A DNA stretch of 64,000 nt from Clostridiaceae bacterium (GCA_910575795.1 CAJTGE010000030.1:1-64000), one strand, 5' to 3'; shown: positions 18,160-27,140, counted from the stretch's first letter. The notes: generated by a model not told the origin, from the sequence alone. Numbers and translations: made by a program.

Positions 18160-19452
18160 ATGATGACTGAAATCAAGTGCCCAAACTGCGGAAAAGTGTT
18201 TTCCATAGACGAAACAAGCTATGCTCAGATCGCCAAGCAGGTCCGCGACAGCGAGTTTCGGGAGGAGTTGAAGGTCCGCGAGGAGAGGTGGCAGGCGGAA
18301 AAGGCCGCCCTGGAAAAGCAGAATGAGGCCCAGGTCGAGAAAGCCCGCGCCGAAGCGGGAAGGGAAAATGTTAAACAGCTGGTCCGCTTAAGGGAAGAGC
18401 GGGTAAAAGCAGACTCTGAAAAGGAAAAGCAACTGACGGAATTCCGTATGGAGATCGTAAGGCTGCAGGCTGAGATGTCCAAGACAGAGCAGCAGGCGGA
18501 ATTGGCCGTCAAGGAGGCTGTGGAGAAGAAAAACCAGGAACTCATAGCGGCACAGCTGAGGGCTGAGAAGCTGGCCGGAGAGTTAAGCGTGATGGAAGCG
18601 AAAGCGGCAGCTGATGAGCAGGCCGCACAGAAGCGCTTTGAGGAACAGCTTCGCATGAAGGATGAGGAGATTGAGCGTTACCGTGACTTCAAGGCACGCC
18701 AGTCTACCAAAATGATCGGCGAGAGCCTGGAGCAACACTGCTTTGCGGAGTTTGAGAAAGTCCGCGCCATGGCGTTTCAGAACGCTTACTTTGAGAAAGA
18801 CAATGATACGAGCGGTGGTAGCAAGGGGGATTTTATTTTCCGTGACTTCGACGCGGACGGCATGGAATATATCTCCATCATGTTCGAAATGAAGAATGAG
18901 GCTGACGCAGGCGTATCTTCCAAGCACAAGAATGAAGATTTCCTGAAAAAGCTGGATAAAGACCGTACGGAGAAAGGATGCGAATATGCTGTTCTGGTAA
19001 CGATGCTGGAGCCGGACAATGAGGTGTACAATGCCGGAATCGTGGATCTGTGTCACAAATACCCGAAGATGTATGCCATCCGCCCACAGTTCTTCCTGCC
19101 GCTGATCAGTATGCTCAGGAATGCCACACAGCACAGCCTGGCCCTGCGCCATGACCTGGAAGCGGAGCGTGCGAGGAATATCGACGTGGTAAATTTCGAG
19201 CAGCAGATGCTGGCTTTCAAGGACGCGTTCGGCAGGAACTACCGCCTGGCTTCCGACCGCTACAAAGATGCGATCGAGGGCATCGACAAGGCAATCGAGG
19301 CCATGCAGAAAATCAAGGATAACCTGTTGAAGTCCGAGAAAAATCTCCGGCTGGCGAACCAGAAAGCGGAGGATCTGTCCATCAAGAAACTGACAAAGGG
19401 CAATGACACAATGCGGCAGGCTTTTGAGGAAGCTGGGATCGAAATTAAATAA
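18160..19452 (+). CDS. DUF2130 family protein
   Basis: 430 residues. The N-terminus has CPNCGKVFSI, a zinc-ribbon half. A long coiled coil follows (about 25-170, Glu/Lys/Ala-rich). The conserved DUF2130 core contains GDFIFRDFD, IMFEMKNEAD, KHKNEDFLKKLDKDR and CEYAVLVTMLEPD. The D...E-x-K pattern (FRD then FEMKNE) resembles a PD-(D/E)XK nuclease core, as in RmuC-type proteins; this is inference, and the family's biochemistry is not settled to my knowledge. The start at ATG 18160 has GAGGAG upstream. Confidence 0.8.
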   Translation: MMTEIKCPNCGKVFSIDETSYAQIAKQVRDSEFREELKVREERWQAEKAALEKQNEAQVEKARAEAGRENVKQLVRLREERVKADSEKEKQLTEFRMEIVRLQAEMSKTEQQAELAVKEAVEKKNQELIAAQLRAEKLAGELSVMEAKAAADEQAAQKRFEEQLRMKDEEIERYRDFKARQSTKMIGESLEQHCFAEFEKVRAMAFQNAYFEKDNDTSGGSKGDFIFRDFDADGMEYISIMFEMKNEADAGVSSKHKNEDFLKKLDKDRTEKGCEYAVLVTMLEPDNEVYNAGIVDLCHKYPKMYAIRPQFFLPLISMLRNATQHSLALRHDLEAERARNIDVVNFEQQMLAFKDAFGRNYRLASDRYKDAIEGIDKAIEAMQKIKDNLLKSEKNLRLANQKAEDLSIKKLTKGNDTMRQAFEEAGIEIK

Positions 19453-19509
19453 GGGGCAGTTTTATCTGCCCTGCAAAAAAAATAATAGGAAAAAGAGGAG
19501 AAAACTCCA

Positions 19510-19538
19510 AAAACCGCCCCTTAGGGGACGGTTTTTTA
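19510..19538 (+). terminator. Rho-independent terminator
   Basis: AAACCG-CCCC / GGGG-CGGTTT hairpin with a TTA loop and TTTTTT tail, just after the DUF2130 gene. The next ~120 bp to the motif at 19684 hold nothing I recognise. Confidence 0.8.
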
Positions 19539-19683
19539 TATATGTAAAAAAATCCTGCTGGACATTGCCAAAGAATTTTTTGATTTCCCTCCAGTTATCA
19601 ACATGAATGACTACAATATCATTCAGACAGATATTCCGTAACTGTGCGTATAGAAAAAACATCTTATATCTCTCTGGGCGTTC

Positions 19684-19691
19684 CCATACTA
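19684..19691 (+). promoter_or_regulatory. CCATACTA promoter-like motif
   Basis: A one-base variant of the motif, 70 nt before the nrdD start at 19754. Confidence 0.45.
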
Positions 19692-19753
19692 TCATTGAAC
19701 AAATAATCAGGTATTGAGCCAGGATCTCAGCCAATGAAAGGAGAAAAGTATAT

Positions 19754-21922
19754 ATGAACATTATAAAGAGGAATGGAACAGAGGCCGTTTTTGACCGTCA
19801 AAAGATCGTCAACGCGATCACAAAAGCAAACAACTCTGTGAACCTGGAGGCAAGAATGAAAAAAGAGTTCATCGATGCCATTGCTGCTGATGTGGAAGGT
19901 AAGGCTACGGAGCATATGGATGCTCTGAATGTTGAAGATATCCAGGATATGGTAGTCTTCGACCTGATGAAATACTCTCCCGTGGTTGCGTCCAGCTACA
20001 TCAAGTACCGCCATACGCGGGAACTGGTGCGCAAGGCTAACACGACAGACGACAAGATCTTCGCGTTGGTCAACCTCACAAACGAGGAAGCAAAGCAGGA
20101 GAACTCTAACAAAGACCCGGTCATCAATTCCACACAGAGGGATTACATGGCCGGTGAAGTCAGCCGTGATATCACGCAGCGGCTGCTGCTCCCGAAAGAC
20201 ATTGTGGACGCACATAAGGACGGTATCATCCATTTCCACGATACCGATTACTATGCCCAACGCGAGCACAATTGCTGTCTGGTCAACCTGGAGGACATGC
20301 TGCAAAACAGCACAGTGATCAGTGAGACCCTGATCGAGAAGCCGCACAGCTTCTATACGGCCTGCAACATCACCACCCAGATCATCGCCCAGGTAGCCAG
20401 CAACCAGTATGGCGGGCAGAGCTTTACGCTCTCGCATCTGGTCCCCTTCGTTGATGTCTCAAGGAAGCGGATCTACGCCCAACTGGAAAGTGAGCTTAAG
20501 GCGGTAGGGGCGCATATGGACGGACAGCAGAAAACGATCGTCACAGAGATCCGGCTGAAAGACGAGATCAAGCGCGGGATCCAGACGATCCAGTACCAGT
20601 TGATCACCCTGATGACCTGCAATGGCCAGGCTCCGTTTGTTACGATGTTCATGTACCTGGATGAAGCGCCGGAAGGCAGGCAGAGAGATGACCTGGCAAT
20701 GCTGATTAATGAAGTATTCGATCAGCGGATTCAGGGGGTCAAAAACGAGAAGGGCGCGTGGATCACTCCCGCGTTCCCGAAACTGATCTACGTCCTTGAC
20801 GAAGACAATATAAAGGAAGGCACACCTTACTGGGATCTGACTGTGAAAGCGGCCCGGTGTACGGCGAAGCGGATGGTTCCGGATTATATTTCTGCCAAGG
20901 TAATGAAACAGTTAAAGAAAGGGAGCGTGTACACCTGCATGGGCTGCCGTTCCTTCTTGACACCGGAAGATGGCGTGCTCAATCCGGATGGGAGCCGTAA
21001 ATTCTACGGGCGCTTCAACCAGGGCGTTGTGACAATCAATCTTGTTGACGTGGCGTTAAGCTCCGGCAAAGATATGGACAAATTCTGGGAGATCATGGAA
21101 GACCGACTGGAGCTGTGCCACAGGGCATTAAGATGCAGGCATGAGCGTCTTTTAGGCACTCCGTCCGACGTGGCACCGATCTTATGGCAGTACGGGGCCC
21201 TCGCAAGGCTCAAAAAGGGCGAAACCATCGACAAACTCCTGTTCGGGGGCTATTCAACGATCTCCCTTGGCTATACAGGACTGTATGAGACCTGCAAGTA
21301 TATGACTGGCAGGAGCCATACGGATCCGGAGGCGAAGAGCTTTGCGCTTTCTGTCATGCAGAAGCTCAATGACAAGTGCGCTGAGTGGAGAGCGGTGGAG
21401 AATATTGCGTACTCTGTGTACGGGACGCCACTGGAGTCTACGACTTATAAGTTCGCGAAAGCTTTAAGAAAGCGTTTCGGCGTTATTCCGGGTATTACGG
21501 ATAAAAACTATATCACCAACAGCTACCATGTGCATGTAACGGAGAAGATCGACGCTTTCACAAAGTTGTCCTTTGAGTCGGAGTTCCAGAGGCTTTCCCC
21601 TGGCGGTGCGATCAGTTATGTGGAAGTTCCCAACATGCAGAATAATATCCCTGCAGTGTTGGCTGTCATGCAGCATATTTATGAGAACATCATGTACGCG
21701 GAGCTCAACGCCAAGAGCGACTACTGCGAATGCTGCGGCTTTGACGGCGAGATCCAGATCGTGGAGGACAAGGAAGGAAAACTCGTGTGGGAATGCCCCA
21801 ACTGCGGGAACCAAGATCAGGACAAGATGCACGTAGCCCGCAGGACATGTGGATATATCGGGACCCAGTTCTGGAACCAGGGCAGAACACAGGAGATCAA
21901 GGACCGCGTGCTGCATCTGTGA
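19754..21922 (+). CDS. nrdD: Anaerobic ribonucleoside-triphosphate reductase
   Basis: 722 residues, the usual class III length. The N-terminal ATP-cone (IIKRNGTEAVFDRQKIVNAI) is followed by the ten-stranded barrel (HDTDYYAQREHNCCLVNLED, QYGGQSFTLSHLVPFVDVSR). The zinc site CECCGF...CPNCGN comes near the end, then the glycyl-radical loop RRTCGYIGTQFWNQ with the radical Gly at about residue 700. It makes dNTPs from NTPs without oxygen. It needs the radical-SAM activase NrdG, which is normally adjacent but absent here, so a host activase must serve it. AAAGGAG precedes ATG 19754. Confidence 0.95.
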   Translation: MNIIKRNGTEAVFDRQKIVNAITKANNSVNLEARMKKEFIDAIAADVEGKATEHMDALNVEDIQDMVVFDLMKYSPVVASSYIKYRHTRELVRKANTTDDKIFALVNLTNEEAKQENSNKDPVINSTQRDYMAGEVSRDITQRLLLPKDIVDAHKDGIIHFHDTDYYAQREHNCCLVNLEDMLQNSTVISETLIEKPHSFYTACNITTQIIAQVASNQYGGQSFTLSHLVPFVDVSRKRIYAQLESELKAVGAHMDGQQKTIVTEIRLKDEIKRGIQTIQYQLITLMTCNGQAPFVTMFMYLDEAPEGRQRDDLAMLINEVFDQRIQGVKNEKGAWITPAFPKLIYVLDEDNIKEGTPYWDLTVKAARCTAKRMVPDYISAKVMKQLKKGSVYTCMGCRSFLTPEDGVLNPDGSRKFYGRFNQGVVTINLVDVALSSGKDMDKFWEIMEDRLELCHRALRCRHERLLGTPSDVAPILWQYGALARLKKGETIDKLLFGGYSTISLGYTGLYETCKYMTGRSHTDPEAKSFALSVMQKLNDKCAEWRAVENIAYSVYGTPLESTTYKFAKALRKRFGVIPGITDKNYITNSYHVHVTEKIDAFTKLSFESEFQRLSPGGAISYVEVPNMQNNIPAVLAVMQHIYENIMYAELNAKSDYCECCGFDGEIQIVEDKEGKLVWECPNCGNQDQDKMHVARRTCGYIGTQFWNQGRTQEIKDRVLHL

Positions 21923-22028
21923 TATACACATGGTGTACAAACAGTAGCGGGATGCCAGATATGAATGCTGTTCTTTGTGTAAAGAGAGGAAATACAAATT
22001 CAATAAAATAAAACAGATTGGCTAGGCC

Positions 22029-22065
22029 AAACCAGCCCCGGGATTTCCTATTGGGCTGGTTTTTT
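22029..22065 (+). terminator. Rho-independent terminator
   Basis: AACCAGCCC/GGGCTGGTT hairpin with a T6 tail downstream of nrdD. Confidence 0.9.
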
Positions 22066-22142
22066 GCGTGTCAGGATCTGCAGCAGAAAACCGTATGATC
22101 CATCTGTCAGAAAAACCGCCCACAATAAGCCTTTCCACGTAC

Positions 22143-22150
22143 CCATACTT
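22143..22150 (+). promoter_or_regulatory. CCATACTT promoter-like motif
   Basis: CCATACTT lies 48 nt before a strongly ribosome-bound ATG at 22191. The transcript would run into the IscB omegaRNA and iscB, and then the interrupted operon at 24232. Confidence 0.55.
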
Positions 22151-22190
22151 TCCATGAAACATAATAAGGCACCCAGAGGAGGAAAATAAC

Positions 22191-22223
22191 ATGAGCTATA
22201 AGCAGCTGGCAAAAGCTGAATGA
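22191..22223 (+). CDS. Short ORF (10 codons) with a strong ribosome site
   Basis: The AGGAGG site is excellent, but the frame (MSYKQLAKAE) stops after ten codons. It could be a leader peptide or the stub of a deleted gene. The AT-rich stretch from 22224 to the omegaRNA contains AAAAGGAGAG, which looks like the orphaned ribosome site of the gene now starting at 24232. Confidence 0.35.
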   Translation: MSYKQLAKAE

Positions 22224-22291
22224 AACAAGAAAAAAACAAGCATAAGACAAGCGAAAAGAACAAACAAACAAAGAAAAGGAGAGAAACAACA

Positions 22292-22710
22292 GTCAACTAC
22301 CCCGACGCTGAAGCGTCGAGGCTTGGAAATGAACAGCCGATAACAGCTGCTGGCGCAACGGGATCTACTGTTCTGCTCTGAAATTCGACAATTCGGTGTT
22401 AGTTGAGCAGGCAAGCCAAATCTGTCAGAAGGATACCGTCTTCGGGATGAGATTTCCCATGCGGATGCGGTTATAATCGATAACCATGCGGCGGTTCGGG
22501 ATGCCACCTCAGTCCAGGGTTCCGAGAGGACATTCATAAACATGGTTTTCGGGGATACGAAGTCCAGTATTGATCCAGCAATGGCTCAGTATTGGTCCAG
22601 TAATGGATAAGTTAAAACCAAGTTGTTTGTTCGTTTTATACCGTGGTTATCTATGCCGAGAGGGACATTACCCGGCCTTCGGGCCGGAAGGTTTCAGAAA
22701 GGAGTAATCT
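22292..22710 (+). ncRNA. IscB omegaRNA
   Basis: IscB guide RNAs lie upstream of iscB and start with the guide. Here the conserved scaffold begins GTCAACTACC at 22292. It is followed by a GACGCT/AGCGTC hairpin and then a distal TAGTTGA (22400-22406) that pairs with TCAACTA (22293-22299) to close the first domain. A GC-rich hairpin CCGGCCTTCGGGCCGG lies near 22673. The predicted guide is the flanking DNA just 5' of 22292 (ends AAGGAGAGAAACAACA). Exact ends need mapping. Confidence 0.8.
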
Positions 22711-24201
22711 ATAGTTTTTGTCATAGACGCAAAGAAAAGGCCGTGCAATATGGCCAAAGAATCCGAAGCCAGATGGCTTCTGAACCATGGAAAGGCTGCG
22801 GTCTTCCGCACCTATCCATTCGTCATCATCCTCAAAGAGGACAAGCAAGAGAAACACCCGGAGTATTACACTTTAAAGATCGATCCGGGGGCGAAGACAA
22901 CCGGGCTCGCCCTGCTGGATTCCAAGGGGCGTGTGGTGCAGTTCATGGAACTGGAGCATCGGTGCCAGCACATCAAAAAGCTGTTAGACACCAGGAGGAA
23001 CCGGCGGCAGAGGGAGACCAGGTACCGGAAGCCCAAGTGGGGTAATAAGACGCAAAAGAAAACATCTAAGTTCTGCGCGGATACCCCGAGGCCGGAGGGA
23101 TGGCTTCCGCCATCCGTAAAGTCTTCGGTTGATAACATTGAGACATGGATCAGGAGGATCCAGAAATACTGCAGGCTGACGGATATCGTCATTGAGACGG
23201 TTTCCTTCGATACCCAGAAGATGGATGCCCCCGAGATCCAGGGCAAGGAATACCAGCAGGGCGAACTCTGCGGGTACGAGATCCGGGAATACCTCCTGGA
23301 AAAGTACCAGCACAAATGTCAGTACTGCGGCGGCGCCTCCGGCGAACCGGTCCTGGAGGTGGAGCATAAGCACCCGAAAGGGCAGGGCGGCACCGATAAG
23401 GTCTCGAACCTGACGGTCGCGTGCCATAAATGCAACCAGGCAAAGGGGAACCGGACCCTTGAACAGTGGGAGGAAGAACTCCAGACAAAGGAAGCTGCCA
23501 AGGCAGAGCGCCAAAAAGAGCCTGTTGGACAAACAGGGAAAAATCCTAAGCAGGCGGAGGAAAAACCTAAGGAGACCTTAAACCAGATACGGATCGAAAA
23601 TATCGGCAAGGTCCTCAAAGGGCAGACTGTCGGCGCTTCAAACCGGTACTGTGCCTGGGTCAACGCTTCCAGGTGGAATCTTTTCAATATGGCAAAGCGG
23701 TACGGAAACGTGGAGATCTCCAGAGGCCACATTACAAAAGCCAACCGTATCAAGGCAAAACTTCCAAAAGAGCATTACTATGACGCCATGTGTGTCAAAA
23801 AGGCTCCGGAAGATATCGTCATCCTTACACCATCTGTCCTGTGCATACACGCGACGGGAAGGGGAAGCCATTTCAGGGGCAGGGCTAACGAGTGCGGGAT
23901 CATCACAAAAAATCTGCCAAGGACAAAATTCGTCCATGGATTCCAGACTGGCGACATCGTAAAAGCAGTGGTTCCGGACAAATACAAAACGAAAGGGACG
24001 CATGTTGGTAAAGTGGCGGTCAGGACTTCTGGTTTTTTCAATATCCAGAAGAAGGAAAGCACCGTGCAGGGAGTCAGCTGGAAATTCTGCCAAACGCTCC
24101 AGAAGGCAGATGGCTATTCATACGCATTTAAAGATGTAAACAACGAGCGTCTTCAGACGACTCAAACAGCCAAGAAAGGAGAGGAAGAAAACCGCCCCTA
24201 A
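22711..24201 (+). CDS. iscB: IscB RNA-guided nuclease
   Basis: IscB is the ancestor-type relative of Cas9. The order is complete: RuvC-I Asp in KIDPGAKTTGLAL, arginine-rich bridge helix (LLDTRRNRRQRETRYR), RuvC-II Glu in IVIETVSFD, HNH with CQYCGG...VEHKHPKGQGG...CHKCNQAKGN, RuvC-III in EHYYDAMC, then the C-terminal domain. The first ATG (22750) lies inside the N-terminal PLMP segment. The homologous reading starts 13 codons earlier at 22711 (VFVIDAKKRPCNM), where the codon is ATA, not ATG, 8 nt after AAAGGAG. So initiation at ATA, or an N-terminally shortened protein from 22750, is implied. The HNH and RuvC residues look intact. Confidence 0.9.
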   Translation: MVFVIDAKKRPCNMAKESEARWLLNHGKAAVFRTYPFVIILKEDKQEKHPEYYTLKIDPGAKTTGLALLDSKGRVVQFMELEHRCQHIKKLLDTRRNRRQRETRYRKPKWGNKTQKKTSKFCADTPRPEGWLPPSVKSSVDNIETWIRRIQKYCRLTDIVIETVSFDTQKMDAPEIQGKEYQQGELCGYEIREYLLEKYQHKCQYCGGASGEPVLEVEHKHPKGQGGTDKVSNLTVACHKCNQAKGNRTLEQWEEELQTKEAAKAERQKEPVGQTGKNPKQAEEKPKETLNQIRIENIGKVLKGQTVGASNRYCAWVNASRWNLFNMAKRYGNVEISRGHITKANRIKAKLPKEHYYDAMCVKKAPEDIVILTPSVLCIHATGRGSHFRGRANECGIITKNLPRTKFVHGFQTGDIVKAVVPDKYKTKGTHVGKVAVRTSGFFNIQKKESTVQGVSWKFCQTLQKADGYSYAFKDVNNERLQTTQTAKKGEEENRP

Positions 24202-24228
24202 AGGGGCGTGGTTTCAACCGAATTGATT
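24190..24228 (+). repeat. IscB element right-end hairpin
   Basis: ACCGCCCCTAAAGGGGCG forms a tight hairpin, followed by TGGTTTCAACCGAATTGA. The same sequence with few changes recurs at 27089-27128. It overlaps the iscB stop and sits just before the start codon of the next gene, so it is taken as the element's right end. Confidence 0.65.
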
Positions 24229-24231
24229 TTT

Positions 24232-24702
24232 ATGAAAAAGATTCTGAAAAGCGGAGAAGTATGTATGGGTATCTGCGGGGAGCCAACAGACCTTACGGAC
24301 AGCTTTGGCACCTCGCTGTTTGTCGGCGATTTGGTTGACGTGTATATTGAGCGGCCGGATAAGCGCGGAGCTGCCCAGGAAGTAGCAGGGCCTGAGTACG
24401 TTGTCCATTGGGACAGCGATGAAGAACCATTCATTATGGGCCTAAAGAGCAGCATGTATCCAGTAAAGCATTACTATCTGGACGGAAACGAGTCCGATAA
24501 GTCTGACTACGACTACTGCGAGACCCATTACATCAACGACAAATTCCTGGAGAGAGCCCCGGAGTATCTGTGGCTTATCAGGAAGATTAAGGGCTACAAA
24601 GATACCGTCCATGGGGAGCGCTGGGGCAGCGGGAATGTTACAACGTACCTGATGGATGAAGATAAAGAAAGAAAAGAAGAAAAAATCGAGGAGGTATTCT
24701 GA
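24232..24702 (+). CDS. Hypothetical protein, 156 aa
   Basis: Not recognised. ATG 24232 is chosen because homology-like ordered sequence begins soon after and the upstream codons come from the IscB right end. It has a beta-rich start (MGICGEPTDLTDS, LVDVYIERPDKRG) and an acidic tail. The IscB element lies directly before the start codon and has displaced the native ribosome site by about 1.9 kb. The stop overlaps recR (TGATG), so the two are coupled. Confidence 0.6.
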   Translation: MKKILKSGEVCMGICGEPTDLTDSFGTSLFVGDLVDVYIERPDKRGAAQEVAGPEYVVHWDSDEEPFIMGLKSSMYPVKHYYLDGNESDKSDYDYCETHYINDKFLERAPEYLWLIRKIKGYKDTVHGERWGSGNVTTYLMDEDKERKEEKIEEVF

Positions 24703-25298
24703 TGAAATACTACAGCGAACGTATAAACAGGCTTATCACGCAGCTTTCCATGCTGCCCGGAATCGGACAGAGGACAGCAGAACGCCTGGCGTACCATATT
24801 GTTAAACTACCGAAGGAGCGTGCAGCGGCCCTGGCAGACTCTATCCGGGACGCAAGCGAGAATGTCTTCTACTGTAAGACATGCTTTGCCACGTCAGATG
24901 AGGAAATGTGCCCGGTATGCAGGAGCCAGAACCGTAACCACCGGCTCATCATGGTTGTGGAGAACGATGATGATATGGCACAGATGGAACGGAGCGGCGC
25001 CTATGACGGTATATATCATGTGCTCCAGGGTGCGATTGACCCCATGAAGGGCATTGGCCCGGACAAGATCCGTCTGAAGGAGCTAATGCTCCGGCTGCGG
25101 GATGACGTAGATGAGATTATTCTGGCGACCAGTTCCGGTATTGAGGGCGAGACCACGGCAACATACATCAGCCGTCTGGTCAAGCCGCTTGGCATCAAAG
25201 TCACACAGCTGGCGTCCGGCATCCCGATCGGAGCGGATCTGCAGACAGTTGATTCAGCGACGATTACCCGGGCTTTTAAAAACCGGGGAGAACTGTAA
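24702..25298 (+). CDS. recR: Recombination mediator RecR
   Basis: 198 residues, full length. The helix-hairpin-helix (SMLPGIGQRTAERLAYHI), the four-cysteine zinc finger (YCKTCFATSDEEMCPVC), the Toprim motif (LIMVVENDDDMAQME) and the C-terminal Walker-B-like segment (SGIPIGADLQTVDSATITRA) are all present. RecR loads RecA at SSB-coated gaps with RecO/RecF. A copy beside ssb, HU and nrdD suggests that the element carries its own DNA-maintenance set. It is coupled to the upstream gene by a TGATG overlap. Confidence 0.95.
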   Translation: MKYYSERINRLITQLSMLPGIGQRTAERLAYHIVKLPKERAAALADSIRDASENVFYCKTCFATSDEEMCPVCRSQNRNHRLIMVVENDDDMAQMERSGAYDGIYHVLQGAIDPMKGIGPDKIRLKELMLRLRDDVDEIILATSSGIEGETTATYISRLVKPLGIKVTQLASGIPIGADLQTVDSATITRAFKNRGEL

Positions 25299-25322
25299 AA
25301 CAACCCAAAAAAGAAGGGAAAA

Positions 25323-25586
25323 ATGGTATTAACGCAGAAGGATAAGGAATATCTCTTAGACCTTAGACATGAGATGCGGGGTCTTGGGCAACTTAAAGAA
25401 GCAGTCAACGAAACTGTTTATACTTTGAACGGAAATGAGATCACCGCGGAAAAAACAAGGGAACTCTTTGGAAAAGAGAATTTCCTCAGCGGGTTTTCAA
25501 GGAGCGCGTTCCACTGGAGTACTTCGAGGGAGATCGATGGCAGCAACAAAGTGGTGGAATTCGATTCATCGAGCCCTTTTGCCTGA
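25323..25586 (+). CDS. Hypothetical protein, 87 aa, with open frame beyond its TGA
   Basis: Not recognised. It begins about 25 nt after recR with AGAAGGG upstream of ATG 25323. The ordered product (LTQKDKEYLLDLRHEMRGLG, ELFGKENFLSGFSRSAFHW) ends at TGA 25584-25586. The same frame stays open for 67 more codons and reads like a real Cys-rich segment, CFHARKCPHYRVRKEIDYSA...YGECRYSYCRLRA, to 25790. No start codon with a ribosome site lies between. Either the TGA is a mutation splitting one gene, or it is read through. Confidence 0.55.
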   Translation: MVLTQKDKEYLLDLRHEMRGLGQLKEAVNETVYTLNGNEITAEKTRELFGKENFLSGFSRSAFHWSTSREIDGSNKVVEFDSSSPFA

Positions 25587-25790
25587 CGGAAAGGTGGGAT
25601 AAGCGAATGCTTCCATGCACGCAAATGTCCGCACTACAGGGTGAGGAAAGAGATCGATTATTCCGCAATGCTGGGAAGGAGCCCGTTCAATATGTCCGGT
25701 ATGCCGAAACTTGCGTCCTATGGGGAGTGCAGGTATTCCTACTGCAGGCTCAGGGCAAGGCAACAGCTTCCTGGCAGCCACAAAAAATGA
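25587..25790 (+). pseudogene. Cys-rich segment in frame after the TGA
   Basis: This is the continuation of the 25323 frame. It has four cysteines in two pairs (CFHARKC and CRYSYC) and an ordered middle (LGRSPFNMSGMPKLASYGE). It is probably the C-terminal part of the same protein, cut off by one stop codon. A short overlapping ORF from ATG 25607 in another frame looks accidental. Confidence 0.45.
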
Positions 25791-25869
25791 GTCTCCCGAT
25801 CCCCCCTGCCTGACCATTACGGCCGAACGGGGTATTTCAAAAAAATCAGATTTTAAGGAGGAAAGAATC

Positions 25870-25941
25870 ATGGCATTTTGCATCCTCCATTTTCACTTCT
25901 TTTTTTATAAATCCGTGAAATGGAAGTGCCAATTATTATGA
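25870..25941 (+). CDS. Small ORF, 23 aa
   Basis: A strong site, AAGGAGG, lies 8 nt before ATG 25870. The product is hydrophobic and aromatic (MAFCILHFHFFFYKSVKWKC), possibly a small membrane peptide or the stub of a lost gene. The following 100 bp to the Rpn relic hold nothing I recognise. Confidence 0.35.
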   Translation: MAFCILHFHFFFYKSVKWKCQLL

Positions 25942-26040
25942 TACAACACTATACCTGTGTGGGGCATGCCAGCCTTAGCGGGGTCATATCCCGTTGACAA
26001 AAAAATAAGAAAAATATAATAAAAACAAGGAGAAATACAA

Positions 26041-27043
26041 ATGGATAAGCGTACAGGCAATAGTCCAAAAGATACCAGGAAGAAAAAAAAGGCGAAAAAG
26101 CGAATACTATCTTTGATGATGTGTTCCGAACGATCGCTCAGAAAATGCCTTTCCTGCTGATCCCGTTGATCAATGAAGTATTCGGGACATCATACGGAGA
26201 AGATCAGGAAATCATACAACTCCGTAATGAACATTTTGAAAAATCAGGTAAATTCATAACTGATTCAAATGTCGAGATCTTTGGACATAAATATCATATT
26301 GAGTATCAGTCCCAAAAGGACGAAAAAATGACACTCAGGATGTTTGAGTATGATGTTGCAATTGCCATAGAACAGTCATCTGGAATAAAGACGAAGCACA
26401 TAAAGATTTTTTTTCCAGAATCTTGTGTACTGTATCTCAGAAACCATCGAGATATGCCAAATTCCCATACACTGGAAATTTGTTTTCCAAATAGTCAGTC
26501 AGCAATATATGAAACAAAGGTTATCATGGCACAGGATTATACAGTGGATAAGATTTTTGAAAAAAGCTTTTAATGCTGTTGCCGTATTATATCCTGCGGT
26601 ATGAACATTTCCTGGAAACAGGAGGTAGAAATCAGAAAAAAATAGATAGATTATTGAACAATTATCAAAAAATCAGTCAAAAACCATCTAAGATAGAAGG
26701 TGAAAATCATCTGCGTGTGGATCTGATTGATCTGATTAATCAGATCGCAGATTATGTGATCCCTGATGAGAACCAAATAAGAGGAAGGATCGGTGATATC
26801 ATGGGAGGACACGTTCTGCAATTAGAATCTGAGCGGCTGGTAAAGAAAGGCCATGTTCGTGGTATTAAAGAAGGCCGAACTCAAGGTATTAAAGAGGGTC
26901 GAGTCCTCGAAATATATTCATTGATCGAAGACGGTGACCTGACCCCGGAACGCGGAGCAAAACGCTTAGCGATATCTGTTTCCGAACTGCGTAAGAGGAT
27001 GCAGCAGGAGGGGTACAAATTCCCAGAACTGACAATACAATAA
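26041..27043 (+). pseudogene. Rpn/PD-(D/E)XK family transposase-like nuclease, two frameshifts
   Basis: Rpn-family proteins are recombination-promoting nucleases common in Lachnospiraceae. The start (MDKRTGNSPKD, ATG 26041, good ribosome site) switches frame at an A8 run near 26090. It then continues as FDDVFRTIAQKMPFLLIPLINEVF, HIEYQSQKDEKMTLRMFEYD and VAIAIEQ. The E-x-Q/K core IEYQSQKD is visible. A second shift at a TAATG overlap near 26573 leads to LLPYYILRYEHFL and the C-terminal helical part (EGRVLEIYSLIEDGDLTPE). The gene is probably broken, though both shifts fall at slip-prone or reinitiation-competent sites. Confidence 0.75.
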
Positions 27044-27088
27044 ATAGAAAACGTCTTCAAACTACTTAAATATGCAGGATAAAAAGAA

Positions 27089-27128
27089 AAACCACCCCTA
27101 AAGGGGCGTGGCTTCGACCGAATTAAAT
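27089..27128 (+). repeat. Solo IscB-type right-end hairpin
   Basis: ACCACCCCTAAAGGGGCG plus TGGCTTCGACCGAATTAA matches the iscB right end at 24190-24228 with about four changes. No iscB or omegaRNA accompanies it. It lies between a complete-length Rpn relic and a partial Rpn C-terminus. Confidence 0.6.
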
Positions 27129-27140
27129 TTTGGTGAAAGA

